Positions 1 to 6,229 of a DNA stretch of 6,229 nucleotides are shown piece by piece. The position numbers and the translations under genes are program-made. Source of the stretch: Paraprevotella sp. (GTDB taxonomy: Bacteria > Bacteroidota > Bacteroidia > Bacteroidales > Bacteroidaceae); NCBI GenBank assembly GCA_017630975.1, contig JAGBUF010000366.1:1-6229 (forward strand). Direction: 5' to 3'. Each line of letters starts with the position of its first letter. The stretch's first letter is position 1. Below the pieces are notes generated by a model, which searched no databases, was not told where the DNA came from, and worked only from the letters and a program-made list of their open reading frames with translations.

Positions 1-623
1 CCCAAACCGGCAGTTTCACCTTTGTGAGAGAAGTAAACACCATAAATTGTGTTCTTATCTGCATTTAATGCAACATATCCCCAAATTGCATCCCACAAGC
101 CCTTACCGGTAACCGGAATAACATATTTCAATTCACCATTGATGGTACATTCATATAAAGGCAAGTTGTTCTCAGAGATATTCTTATCTTCCACATTGAA
201 ACCTGCTTGGTCCTTATCGGCTCCTTCATTCACGATTTCACCTTGACCATTGATGATTTTATCAGCAACAACCACTTCTGCATAAGTGTTTTCAACTTCT
301 GCCTTTTCTACATCACGAAGATTTAGAGCTGCTAATATTTGACTTTTCTTGTCAATGCGAACATTTGCTGTTGACTGCGGTTCTAATGCCTTAGACACAA
401 ACGCCAAAAGGAAGGCAACAATGATAACCACTACACATGAATATATTATGGTATAAACATTACTGTTTGTATCAATTCCTTTCTTTTGAGGCTTATTCTC
501 ACCAACTTCTACAATTTCTTCAAATTCTGAAGCCGGAGCTTGGCATACAGGACATTTCTCAGGAGCTTTATCGCCCTCATGTATGTAGCCACATACTTTA
601 CATCTGAATTTCTTTGTAGCCAT
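1..623 (-). CDS. nqrC: Na+-translocating NADH:quinone reductase subunit C with N-terminal rubredoxin-like domain, partial at left edge
   Basis: NqrC is the membrane-anchored subunit of Na+-NQR whose covalently bound FMN passes electrons to NqrB on the periplasmic side. I translated it by hand: 207 complete codons from ATG at 623-621, with the 3' end missing. Residues 6-35 form a rubrerythrin-type rubredoxin domain with Cys8, Cys11, Cys24 and Cys27 (CKVCGY, then CPVC). A charged linker follows (about 36-54), then one hydrophobic helix (about 56-76). The NqrC globular domain comes next, ending in GKGLWDAIWGYVAL and GETAGLG, which closely resemble Vibrio NqrC. The flavin-attachment threonine (SGAT-type motif) would lie beyond the edge. 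The start is firm: no in-frame ATG, GTG or TTG lies between codon 1 and the helix, so the extra domain belongs to the protein. The gap to nqrB is 7 nt (TTAGGAT in the mRNA), so the two are surely cotranscribed and perhaps translationally coupled. Glycine after the last cysteine of classical rubredoxins is Gln28 here. Confidence 0.93.
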   Translation of the reverse strand, partial: MATKKFRCKVCGYIHEGDKAPEKCPVCQAPASEFEEIVEVGENKPQKKGIDTNSNVYTIIYSCVVVIIVAFLLAFVSKALEPQSTANVRIDKKSQILAALNLRDVEKAEVENTYAEVVVADKIINGQGEIVNEGADKDQAGFNVEDKNISENNLPLYECTINGELKYVIPVTGKGLWDAIWGYVALNADKNTIYGVYFSHKGETAGL

Positions 624-630
624 ATCCTAA

Positions 631-1797
631 TTATTTTTTAATTACACGTTTAGCTCGCTTATCAATGTTGCTTTGCACTACATAATAGTCAATCAACGGA
701 GCGAATAAGTTCATCAACAAGATGGCCAACATCATACCTTCTGGATAACCCGGGTTCAATACACGGATGATTACCGCCATTGCACCAATCAAGAAACCAT
801 AAATGTATTTACCGGTTTCTGTACGAGCTGATGTTACAGGATCAGTTGCCATAAATACTGCACCGAAGCAGAATCCACCTAATACGATGTGTTGGTACCA
901 AGGCATTTCTGCTGCCGCATTTCCTTCTGGACCCCATTGGTTAAATACAAGACCCATAATGATACCACCGGCAAATACGCTAAACATTGTTTTCCAACTT
1001 GCTACACCACTCCATAAAAGTATGATAGCACCGATGGCGATAGCAATTACGCTGGTCTCACCAATAGAACCGGGAATAAGACCTAACACTTGGTCGAAAG
1101 AGAATGTCGGAACAGCACCGGTTGCCACTTCACCTAAAGGAGTAGCCATTGTAAAGGTGTCTGGTAAATCATTTCCTAAACCGAAAATGCTTTCTTTTGC
1201 CACCCAACAAGCATCACCACTCATGGCAGAAGGATAAGAGAAGAACAAGAATGCACGTGCAATTAAAGCAACGTTAAAGATGTTCATACCTGTACCTCCA
1301 AAAATCTCTTTTGCAAAAATAACAGAGAATGCACAAGCAATAGCAATGATCCATAACGGACAGTCAACAGGTACAATCATCGGAATGATGATACCTGATA
1401 CCAAGTATCCTTCTTGAATCTCTTCATGTTTCCATTGTGCTACGATAAACTCGATACCCAAACCTACAATGTAGGAAACGATAATCTTTGGCAACACTGC
1501 CAAGAATCCGAATCCGAACATTTCGATGAATGATGCCTCTACGCCTGCAGCTGCATAATTCTGGTATCCAATGTTGTACATACCGAACAAAAGTGCCGGT
1601 AACAGTGAAATGACCACAAAAGACATGATACGCTTGCTGTCAATGGCATCATGCACGTTTACTCCGGTTTTCGAAGTCGTGTTCGGCACAAACAAGAATG
1701 TTTCAAAGCCGTCGAACACAGACTGAAAAGCTTGAAGTTTACCGCCCTTCTCAAAGTTCGGCTTTATCTTATCAAGATATTTTCTTAACGCGTTCAT
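631..1797 (-). CDS. nqrB: Na+-translocating NADH:quinone reductase subunit B
   Basis: NqrB (388 aa) is the large integral-membrane subunit of Na+-NQR. In the family it holds a covalent FMN and riboflavin, contributes to quinone binding and forms the likely Na+ path. The sequence has about ten hydrophobic segments. Blocks shared with Vibrio NqrB include EGYLVSG followed by IVPVDCPLW (129-149), FAKEIFGGTGMN (161-172), ARAFLFFSYP (180-189), MATDPVTSARTETGKYIYG (316-334) and NPGYPEGMMLAILLMNLFAP (348-367). The expected flavinylation site is DTFTMATPL at 213-221, with Thr219 as the probable FMN acceptor. The usual S/T-G-A-T reads T-M-A-T here. Length is slightly under the Vibrio protein (about 415 aa), mostly through a shorter N-terminal part. 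It lies 29 nt after nqrA and 7 nt before nqrC on the same strand. The mRNA leader ahead of the ATG is A/T-rich without a clear Shine-Dalgarno, as is usual in Bacteroidetes. Confidence 0.97.
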   Translation of the reverse strand: MNALRKYLDKIKPNFEKGGKLQAFQSVFDGFETFLFVPNTTSKTGVNVHDAIDSKRIMSFVVISLLPALLFGMYNIGYQNYAAAGVEASFIEMFGFGFLAVLPKIIVSYIVGLGIEFIVAQWKHEEIQEGYLVSGIIIPMIVPVDCPLWIIAIACAFSVIFAKEIFGGTGMNIFNVALIARAFLFFSYPSAMSGDACWVAKESIFGLGNDLPDTFTMATPLGEVATGAVPTFSFDQVLGLIPGSIGETSVIAIAIGAIILLWSGVASWKTMFSVFAGGIIMGLVFNQWGPEGNAAAEMPWYQHIVLGGFCFGAVFMATDPVTSARTETGKYIYGFLIGAMAVIIRVLNPGYPEGMMLAILLMNLFAPLIDYYVVQSNIDKRAKRVIKK

Positions 1798-1826
1798 TAT
1801 TTATATTAATTAATATTTCACATTTA

Positions 1827-3176
1827 TTATGCCATCTCTTTACGAAGCATATCCAATCCTTCGCGAACAATACGTTGCAATTCCAATTTAGAAGAATCGA
1901 CAAACTCACAAATTGCGAAGTCTTCCGGTGCAACCTCATAGATACCTAATGCCTCCATGCGGTCGATATCACCGGTGATAATTGCCTTGATTAACTGTTC
2001 TGGGAAAATATCCATCGGGAACACCTTATCGTATTCGCCAGACATGATCATGTGACGTTCACCACCCTTTACACGTGCATCTAATTTGAACTCTTTCTTG
2101 CACATCAAAGAACTTAAATAAGAACGACTGGTTGAATATTCATTAAAGCGTGGCATGATCCAACCGAACATTTCATGAACATCATCTCCTTCAGGGATTA
2201 CATTTACCTCAGTAGTGTGTGCTCCTAAGAAACCATCGGCAGTTGTCTTGACACCGGTCATTACATTACCGTTGATGATACGGATATTCTTGTCTGTAGA
2301 AACATTACCATTTACAAGTGTTGTCAATTGCTGACCTACTACCATCTTGCAATATGCAGGAGTATTCACTTCAGAACCTGCAAAAGCTATCACGCGTGTA
2401 AAATCCAATTGACCTGTGTTGAACAAATGACCGATGAATATCACTTCTTCTGCTCCAATTGTCCAAACTACTTCTCCCTTGTTGATGGGTGCAACATGAT
2501 TGATATGTACACCAACGTTACCTGCTGGAGCAGCACCATCATAAACAGTCACCTCTACATTCTTCGCTTCTTTCAAAGCTGGTGCTGTTTGGTTCTTATG
2601 TACTCCTAAGTGTGTAGGTGCCAATTTTGACAAAGCATCAAGACCTGTCTGGAAATCAGCTTCACGACCATACAGTACATACTCAAAGTCTGCTGACAAA
2701 GGCATTGAGTTAAAAGCAGAAACAAAAATAGCTTTCGGTGCGTCTGAAGGATTGGCTGTCACGTCATAAGGACGTTGCTTAAAGAAAGCAAAAAGACCGG
2801 TTTCCAACAGTGTTTCCTTCACTGCGTCACCAGTCATCTGAGCCAAATCTTTCTTCCCAAAATCTACATATTGTTGCTTTTCATCCGCCTCAATACGTAC
2901 ACTTAACACTTTACGACGTTCTCCTCGCTCAACTAAAGCGACCTTTCCGCTTACCGGAGCAACGAACTTCACTTCTGGAAGATTCTTGTCTACAAACAAG
3001 GCATCTCCCACCTTAACCGTGTCACCTTCTTTGACAAGCACCTTGGGTTTCATTCCGTTGAAATCATCCGGCAACATAGCGAATAAACCGGTTGATTGTA
3101 CAGAAATCAAATCCTTGGCGGGCTTGCCCTTGAGATTAACGTCAAGGCCTTTGCGTAATTTAATTACTTTTGCCAT
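1827..3176 (-). CDS. nqrA: Na+-translocating NADH:quinone reductase subunit A
   Basis: NqrA (449 aa, close to the 446 aa of Vibrio) is the cytoplasm-facing subunit of Na+-NQR. It carries no known redox cofactor and has been linked to quinone binding. It is related to the N-terminal part of RnfC. The start MAKVIKLRKGLDVNLKGKPA matches the family's short beta lead-in. Residues about 40-95 form the barrel-sandwich (lipoyl-like) fold, seen in GMKPKVLVKEGDTVKVGDAL and KFVAPVSGKVALVERGERR. The TGLFAFFKQRPYD block (about residue 126 on) and the FGWIMPRFNEYSTSRSYLSS block follow, ending with EVAPEDFAICEFV and a typical C-terminus (LREGLDMLRKEMA-like). No frame breaks are visible. It is the first gene of the operon, preceded by a TAATTTTG promoter motif at 3214-3221 and a roughly 30-nt leader. 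A full-length, undamaged gene. Confidence 0.97.
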   Translation of the reverse strand: MAKVIKLRKGLDVNLKGKPAKDLISVQSTGLFAMLPDDFNGMKPKVLVKEGDTVKVGDALFVDKNLPEVKFVAPVSGKVALVERGERRKVLSVRIEADEKQQYVDFGKKDLAQMTGDAVKETLLETGLFAFFKQRPYDVTANPSDAPKAIFVSAFNSMPLSADFEYVLYGREADFQTGLDALSKLAPTHLGVHKNQTAPALKEAKNVEVTVYDGAAPAGNVGVHINHVAPINKGEVVWTIGAEEVIFIGHLFNTGQLDFTRVIAFAGSEVNTPAYCKMVVGQQLTTLVNGNVSTDKNIRIINGNVMTGVKTTADGFLGAHTTEVNVIPEGDDVHEMFGWIMPRFNEYSTSRSYLSSLMCKKEFKLDARVKGGERHMIMSGEYDKVFPMDIFPEQLIKAIITGDIDRMEALGIYEVAPEDFAICEFVDSSKLELQRIVREGLDMLRKEMA

Positions 3177-3213
3177 ATTATAGGATTTAATAATTGATTT
3201 GTCTAAAACGACA

Positions 3214-3221
3214 CAAAATTA
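3214..3221 (-). promoter_or_regulatory. candidate nqr operon promoter, Bacteroidetes -7 element
   Basis: The minus strand reads TAATTTTG, an exact match to the Bacteroidetes primary sigma -7 consensus TAnnTTTG. It lies 37 nt before the nqrA start, so transcription beginning about 7 nt downstream would give a leader of about 30 nt. I see no good TTTG/TTG -33 element 19-21 nt upstream (around 3241-3243 the minus strand reads TTCTTCA), so the assignment rests on one motif plus position. In AT-rich DNA this motif can occur by chance. Confidence 0.45.
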
Positions 3222-3231
3222 CAGTAATTTT
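3215..3231. promoter_or_regulatory. 17-bp palindrome, possible operator over the nqrA promoter
   Basis: AAAATTAC-A-GTAATTTT is a perfect inverted repeat with 8-bp arms and a single central base (3223). One arm coincides with the candidate nqrA -7 element. A second, overlapping dyad, GTAAT-TTT-ATTAC, lies at 3224-3236, so the half-site ATTAC/GTAAT occurs three times in 20 bp. The placement suits a dimeric repressor or redox regulator of nqr. No regulator family is recognised, and the AT-rich composition lowers confidence. Confidence 0.35.
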
Positions 3232-3265
3232 ATTACATTGTGAAGAATTCTAAAAAGAAAAATTG

Positions 3266-3273
3266 TATTTTTG
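3266..3273 (+). promoter_or_regulatory. candidate tamB-like gene promoter, Bacteroidetes -7 element
   Basis: The plus strand reads TATTTTTG, an exact TAnnTTTG match. It would start transcription near 3278-3281, only about 12 nt before the codon at 3292 that best fits the protein start. The nearest upstream TTG (3238-3240) is 25 nt away, longer than the usual 19-21 nt spacing, so the -33 element is not convincing. If real, it excludes the GTG codons at 3240 and 3273 as translation starts, because they would not be transcribed from this promoter. Confidence 0.4.
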
Positions 3274-3291
3274 TGAACAAAATCAACGCCT

Positions 3292-4623
3292 ATCAGAAAA
3301 CTAAAGACCATAGTCAGAACTATCGTAGGTATTGTTCTCACTCTATACCTTCTTCTCGCTGCTACGATTTATGTTCCGGCAGTTCAAAAAACCGTAACAA
3401 AAGTCACAGAAAGCAACCTATCTAATTTATTGCAGACAGAAGTAAATATTGGAAAAATCACCTTGGGATTCTTTAATAGAGTAATACTTGATAATGTAAT
3501 CATTAAAGATAAGAATAACAAGGATTTATTAACTTCTGCACGCATATCTTGCAAGGTCAATTTATTAGAATTAGCAAAAGGTGTTATATCGATTGGAAGT
3601 ATTCAACTATACGGCTTTGACATCCAACTTTATCAAGAAGAAAATGAACAAGAAAATAACTTCAAGTTCTTGATTGATGCTTTCAACAAAGGCGAAAAAG
3701 AGTCAGAAACACCTCACATCAACATCAATTCTATTTTAATCAGACGCGGTAAACTGTCGTGGCACCAATGGAACCAACCACAGAAACAGGAAGGTTTTGA
3801 TCCGAACCACATTGTTATCAATAAAATCACCGGTACTCTCGCACTCAAAGAGTTGAGTAAGGATTCCATTCAACTGAATGTCAAGAAAATCAGTTTTGAA
3901 GAGCAAAGTGGCTTTGCATTGGAACAACTTTCATTCAAGATTCATGGAAATAAAAAGAATATCGCTCTTAATGATTTCAAATTAGTATGCCCCAATACAG
4001 CTATACAGTTCTCTCCCATTTTCATTCAAATCGACTACAAAAATGACACAACAAATACAAAAGAGACATTTAAGAATTTGGCTTTGAATGGAAAAATCGA
4101 GCAAGGCACAATCTCTCCATCTGATTTTAATAGTTTTTTCTCTCCATTAAGAAAGTGGCCTTTAGACAAACACTTGCAGCTCAACCTGGCATTTGAAGGT
4201 GATTTAGACCATTTGAATATCCCTCAACTGAAGTTGTATACTCAAAACAACGATTTCATGCTGGATGCGCCAACTGAAATACGGAACTTAATGTCTCAAG
4301 ATCAAATACAAGTCAGCACCAAACTCAGAAATTTACAGGTTCGTTCTACTTTTGGTCAACTTATAGCCCAAATTTTGACCGACGACATAAAAAATATAGA
4401 GCCATATATTAAAGCTATAGATTTCACCAAAGCCAATGGCAATATGAGCTATTCACCTGATGACATAAAAAGCAACTTGAATATTGCTACAGGATTGGGC
4501 GAACTTTCCATTTATGGAAGAGTGGAAAACAAAGAAAACATCACGATGAGTGCAAAAAGCAATGAAATAGATTTGTCCGCGCTTATCGGCCATGAAAAAA
4601 AAATGGGGAAAGACATCATTTGA
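3292..4623 (+). CDS. tamB: TamB/AsmA-like envelope protein, N-terminal part, with abnormal start and ending at a frameshift
   Basis: This is the first portion (about 443 aa) of a large TamB-like protein. Known TamB proteins are anchored in the inner membrane and extend a long beta-strand groove through the periplasm, serving outer-membrane protein assembly or lipid transport. The frame is open from 3277. Reading the ATC at 3292 as the start gives an RKLKTIVRT basic stretch, a hydrophobic helix (about residues 7-26) and YVPAVQKTV. The AsmA-like region NLLQTEVNIGKITLGFF...LDNVIIKDK...ARISCKVNLLEL follows. No ATG, GTG, CTG or TTG precedes the helix in frame. The first ordinary start, TTG at 3430, would delete the anchor and is not credible. 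The stop at 4621-4623 is premature: the protein continues in the next frame from 4604, past an A9 run at 4595-4603. The remainder is AT-rich Bacteroidales-like coding sequence. Family assignment is good; start and integrity are unresolved, and it may be a pseudogene. Confidence 0.8.
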   Translation: MRKLKTIVRTIVGIVLTLYLLLAATIYVPAVQKTVTKVTESNLSNLLQTEVNIGKITLGFFNRVILDNVIIKDKNNKDLLTSARISCKVNLLELAKGVISIGSIQLYGFDIQLYQEENEQENNFKFLIDAFNKGEKESETPHININSILIRRGKLSWHQWNQPQKQEGFDPNHIVINKITGTLALKELSKDSIQLNVKKISFEEQSGFALEQLSFKIHGNKKNIALNDFKLVCPNTAIQFSPIFIQIDYKNDTTNTKETFKNLALNGKIEQGTISPSDFNSFFSPLRKWPLDKHLQLNLAFEGDLDHLNIPQLKLYTQNNDFMLDAPTEIRNLMSQDQIQVSTKLRNLQVRSTFGQLIAQILTDDIKNIEPYIKAIDFTKANGNMSYSPDDIKSNLNIATGLGELSIYGRVENKENITMSAKSNEIDLSALIGHEKKMGKDII

Positions 4624-6229
4624 CATAAAAGGCGATGGCTTTATCGAGGGAAACCAATTAAAAGCTTTTGGCATTGATGGTATTCTCAACAAATTGACTT
4701 ACCAAAATTATGCTTATAAAAACATTACGTTCAACACATTTGGTAACGGCAACGAATATAGTGCCGAGGTGGAGATAGACGATAGTCATCTGCAATTGAC
4801 GGCTAATGCCACGACTAATTGGAAATCCGCATCAAAACACATCCATCTCGTTGCCGAGGTTGAACAGTTCAGACCTCATACCCTCAACTTGACGACAAAA
4901 CATCCAAACACGAATTTTTCCGGCGATATCCATGTAGGTTTTACAGGAAAGAATATTGAAAACCTTGAAGGAGAACTATGCATTGAAAATTTCAGAATGG
5001 AATCCGAGAAGGAAACATATACTCAATCCCCTATTACATTCTCGATAGAAAACGAAGACGAACAAAAACATTTATTGTTTGACAGCGACTTTATGAGCGC
5101 TGAGATTGACGGTACATTTAACTACACGTCATTAGCAGGGAATGCACAAATGTTCATGCATCAATATTTACCCAACATTATATCTGCGCCTAAAATTGTC
5201 AGCAAAAAAGCCGACGAACTTTCGGTATTCGTCAACATCAAGGATTTATCAATACTTGAAAAGGTCCTTGAGTTACCGCTCAAAATGGAGAAACCCGGAT
5301 ATGTCAGTACGTATTTCAATAGCGAAAACAACGACTTGAGTTTTAATGCCTCATTCCCGGCTATTGCCTATGATCAACAAAAAGCAAAGGACGTAGAGGT
5401 CATCATTGGGCAATCCAACGACTCAATTGAGTGTAATGTAAAAATCAATAAAGAATTCGGAAGCACACCCGTAGATATTGTGGTCAATGCAACCGGATTA
5501 GACGACCATATTAAAACGAATATTAATTGGTCCAATAAAATCAATGACCTATACAAAGGCCATGTTGGTATCAACACTTTCTTTACCCCCAATGAAAACT
5601 ATGGCAGAGACATCAGTTTTGTTATTGACCCGTCTGAAGTAACTCTCAATGATACGCTATGGAATATTCATCGCTCACAAATTGACATCACGGAAGAGCA
5701 CATCATTGTTGACAACTTCAAGATTGAAAACAAATCACACCATATCTGTGTCAATGGACAAGTATCGGATGACATAAACGATTCATTACATATAGACCTT
5801 AAAGAAATCAATTTGGAATACCTTTTTGACATCATCAATTTCAAGCCTGTAGATTTCGGAGGTATTGCCACAGGAAAAGCATATGCAGTAAATCTCAAGA
5901 AGAATGCAAAGATTGAAGGTGATGTAGATGTACAGGACTTTACTTTCAATCATGCTCATTTGGGAGATTTGGATATCATTATCGGATGGGGACAAGAAGA
6001 AAATGCCATCAATATCAATGCTCACATTGAGGACCCAAAAAATAATGGTATAACAGACGTAAACGGTGAGGTACGATTGGGTGCCCCTCCAAGAGGAGGA
6101 CTTGATTTAATGATTAATACTCAAAACATTGACTTATATTTCTTAAACAAATACACAAAGGAGATTTTCACCAACATGAATGGCAGGGCTAGTGGGTGGA
6201 CCAGAGTCTTCGGCCCATTCAAAGACATC
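4592..6229 (+). CDS. tamB: TamB/AsmA-like envelope protein, continuation in the next frame, partial at right edge
   Basis: This frame is open from before 4592 to the last base of the window, about 546 codons without a stop. Its sense begins at TGG 4604 (WGKTSFDIKGDGFIEGN), directly continuing the preceding frame's ...DLSALIGHEKK. The residues alternate polar and hydrophobic in short beta strands with many Asn, Asp and Ile, as in the TamB groove. The stretch near the edge, NMNGRASGWTRVFGPFKDI, resembles the repeat found in Bacteroidetes TamB homologues shortly before the C-terminal TamB domain, which must lie beyond the window. An ATG at 4592 (MKKKWGKTSF) could formally start this piece, and a gene caller may use it. 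It has no signal peptide or anchor, so an independent product would be stranded in the cytoplasm. I regard it as the second part of the gene at 3292, overlapping it by 32 nt. Confidence 0.82.
   Translation, partial: MKKKWGKTSFDIKGDGFIEGNQLKAFGIDGILNKLTYQNYAYKNITFNTFGNGNEYSAEVEIDDSHLQLTANATTNWKSASKHIHLVAEVEQFRPHTLNLTTKHPNTNFSGDIHVGFTGKNIENLEGELCIENFRMESEKETYTQSPITFSIENEDEQKHLLFDSDFMSAEIDGTFNYTSLAGNAQMFMHQYLPNIISAPKIVSKKADELSVFVNIKDLSILEKVLELPLKMEKPGYVSTYFNSENNDLSFNASFPAIAYDQQKAKDVEVIIGQSNDSIECNVKINKEFGSTPVDIVVNATGLDDHIKTNINWSNKINDLYKGHVGINTFFTPNENYGRDISFVIDPSEVTLNDTLWNIHRSQIDITEEHIIVDNFKIENKSHHICVNGQVSDDINDSLHIDLKEINLEYLFDIINFKPVDFGGIATGKAYAVNLKKNAKIEGDVDVQDFTFNHAHLGDLDIIIGWGQEENAININAHIEDPKNNGITDVNGEVRLGAPPRGGLDLMINTQNIDLYFLNKYTKEIFTNMNGRASGWTRVFGPFKDI
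4595..4603 (+). repeat. A9 homopolymer at the tamB frame junction
   Basis: Nine consecutive A follow CATG and precede TGGGG. With eight A the frame reads H-E-K-K-W-G-K-T-S-F-D-I-K-G straight through. With nine it reads H-E-K-K-M-G-K-D-I-I-stop. This is the simplest single-base change that joins the two long reading frames. It could be a sequencing or assembly error, a real frameshift, a phase-variable tract, or a site of RNA polymerase slippage. Confidence 0.85.

Noticed and set aside
803..1237. A 144-codon plus-strand reading frame opposite nqrB.
   Set aside because: It lies wholly antisense to the strongly conserved nqrB gene, has a low-complexity Pro/Ala/Ser-rich composition typical of shadow frames, and resembles no protein I know.
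1803..1816. A perfect 14-bp palindrome ATATTAATTAATAT between nqrA and nqrB.
   Set aside because: It is pure A/T without a loop in an AT-rich 29-bp gap, too weak for a terminator, and likely chance.
2328..2609. A 93-codon plus-strand reading frame rich in Cys and His opposite nqrA.
   Set aside because: Antisense to conserved nqrA codons. The Cys/His content comes from the complementary codons, with no recognisable metal-binding pattern.
3240..3425. A 61-codon frame starting with GTG that could be a small leader protein of tamB.
   Set aside because: Its second half covers the DNA that encodes the TamB membrane helix in another frame and makes no sensible protein. Only its 3273-3300 part might matter, as a possible true N-terminus after a one-base correction.
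5374..6025. Minus-strand reading frames of 72-93 codons opposite the tamB-like gene.
   Set aside because: The plus-strand frame is continuous and TamB-like over the whole stretch, so these are shadows.
1..6229. Looked for tRNA/rRNA genes, CRISPR arrays, insertion sequences, long repeats and rho-independent terminators.
   Set aside because: Nearly all bases are covered by coding sequence, and no GC-rich stem followed by a T run, repeat array or transposase was seen.

Overview
The window looks like chromosomal DNA from an anaerobic member of the order Bacteroidales (Bacteroides/Prevotella-like). The signs are Bacteroides-type Na+-NQR subunits, TAnnTTTG promoter motifs instead of E. coli -10 boxes, weak or absent Shine-Dalgarno sequences, AT-rich intergenic DNA, and a large TamB/AsmA-like protein of the kind found in this phylum. 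The genus cannot be fixed from the sequence.

Layout. Positions 1-3176 hold a minus-strand operon, nqrA (1827-3176), nqrB (631-1797) and nqrC (1-623, cut by the left edge), with gaps of only 29 and 7 nt. It encodes the front part of the sodium-pumping NADH:quinone oxidoreductase. nqrD, nqrE and nqrF would be expected beyond the left edge. Positions 3177-3291 are a divergent intergenic region with a candidate promoter for each direction and a 17-bp palindrome over the nqrA promoter. From 3292 to the right edge runs one large plus-strand gene, tamB-like, in two reading frames. The first part is in one frame up to a TGA at 4621-4623. The protein then continues uninterrupted in the next frame to the window end. 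The join lies at a run of nine A (4595-4603), where eight would restore the frame. This gene also has no ordinary start codon in front of its membrane anchor.

How the genes work. NqrA, NqrB and NqrC are parts of one inner-membrane respiratory complex that couples electron flow from NADH to quinone with Na+ export. The TamB-like protein is a separate envelope function (inner-membrane anchor plus a long periplasmic beta-rich groove), linked to nqr only by sharing the intergenic region.

The most interesting observation is that NqrC carries an N-terminal rubredoxin-like four-cysteine domain (about residues 6-35) ahead of its single membrane helix. By standard NqrC topology this places an extra probable metal site on the cytoplasmic side of a subunit whose flavin works on the periplasmic side. 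The second is the broken but otherwise well-preserved tamB frame.
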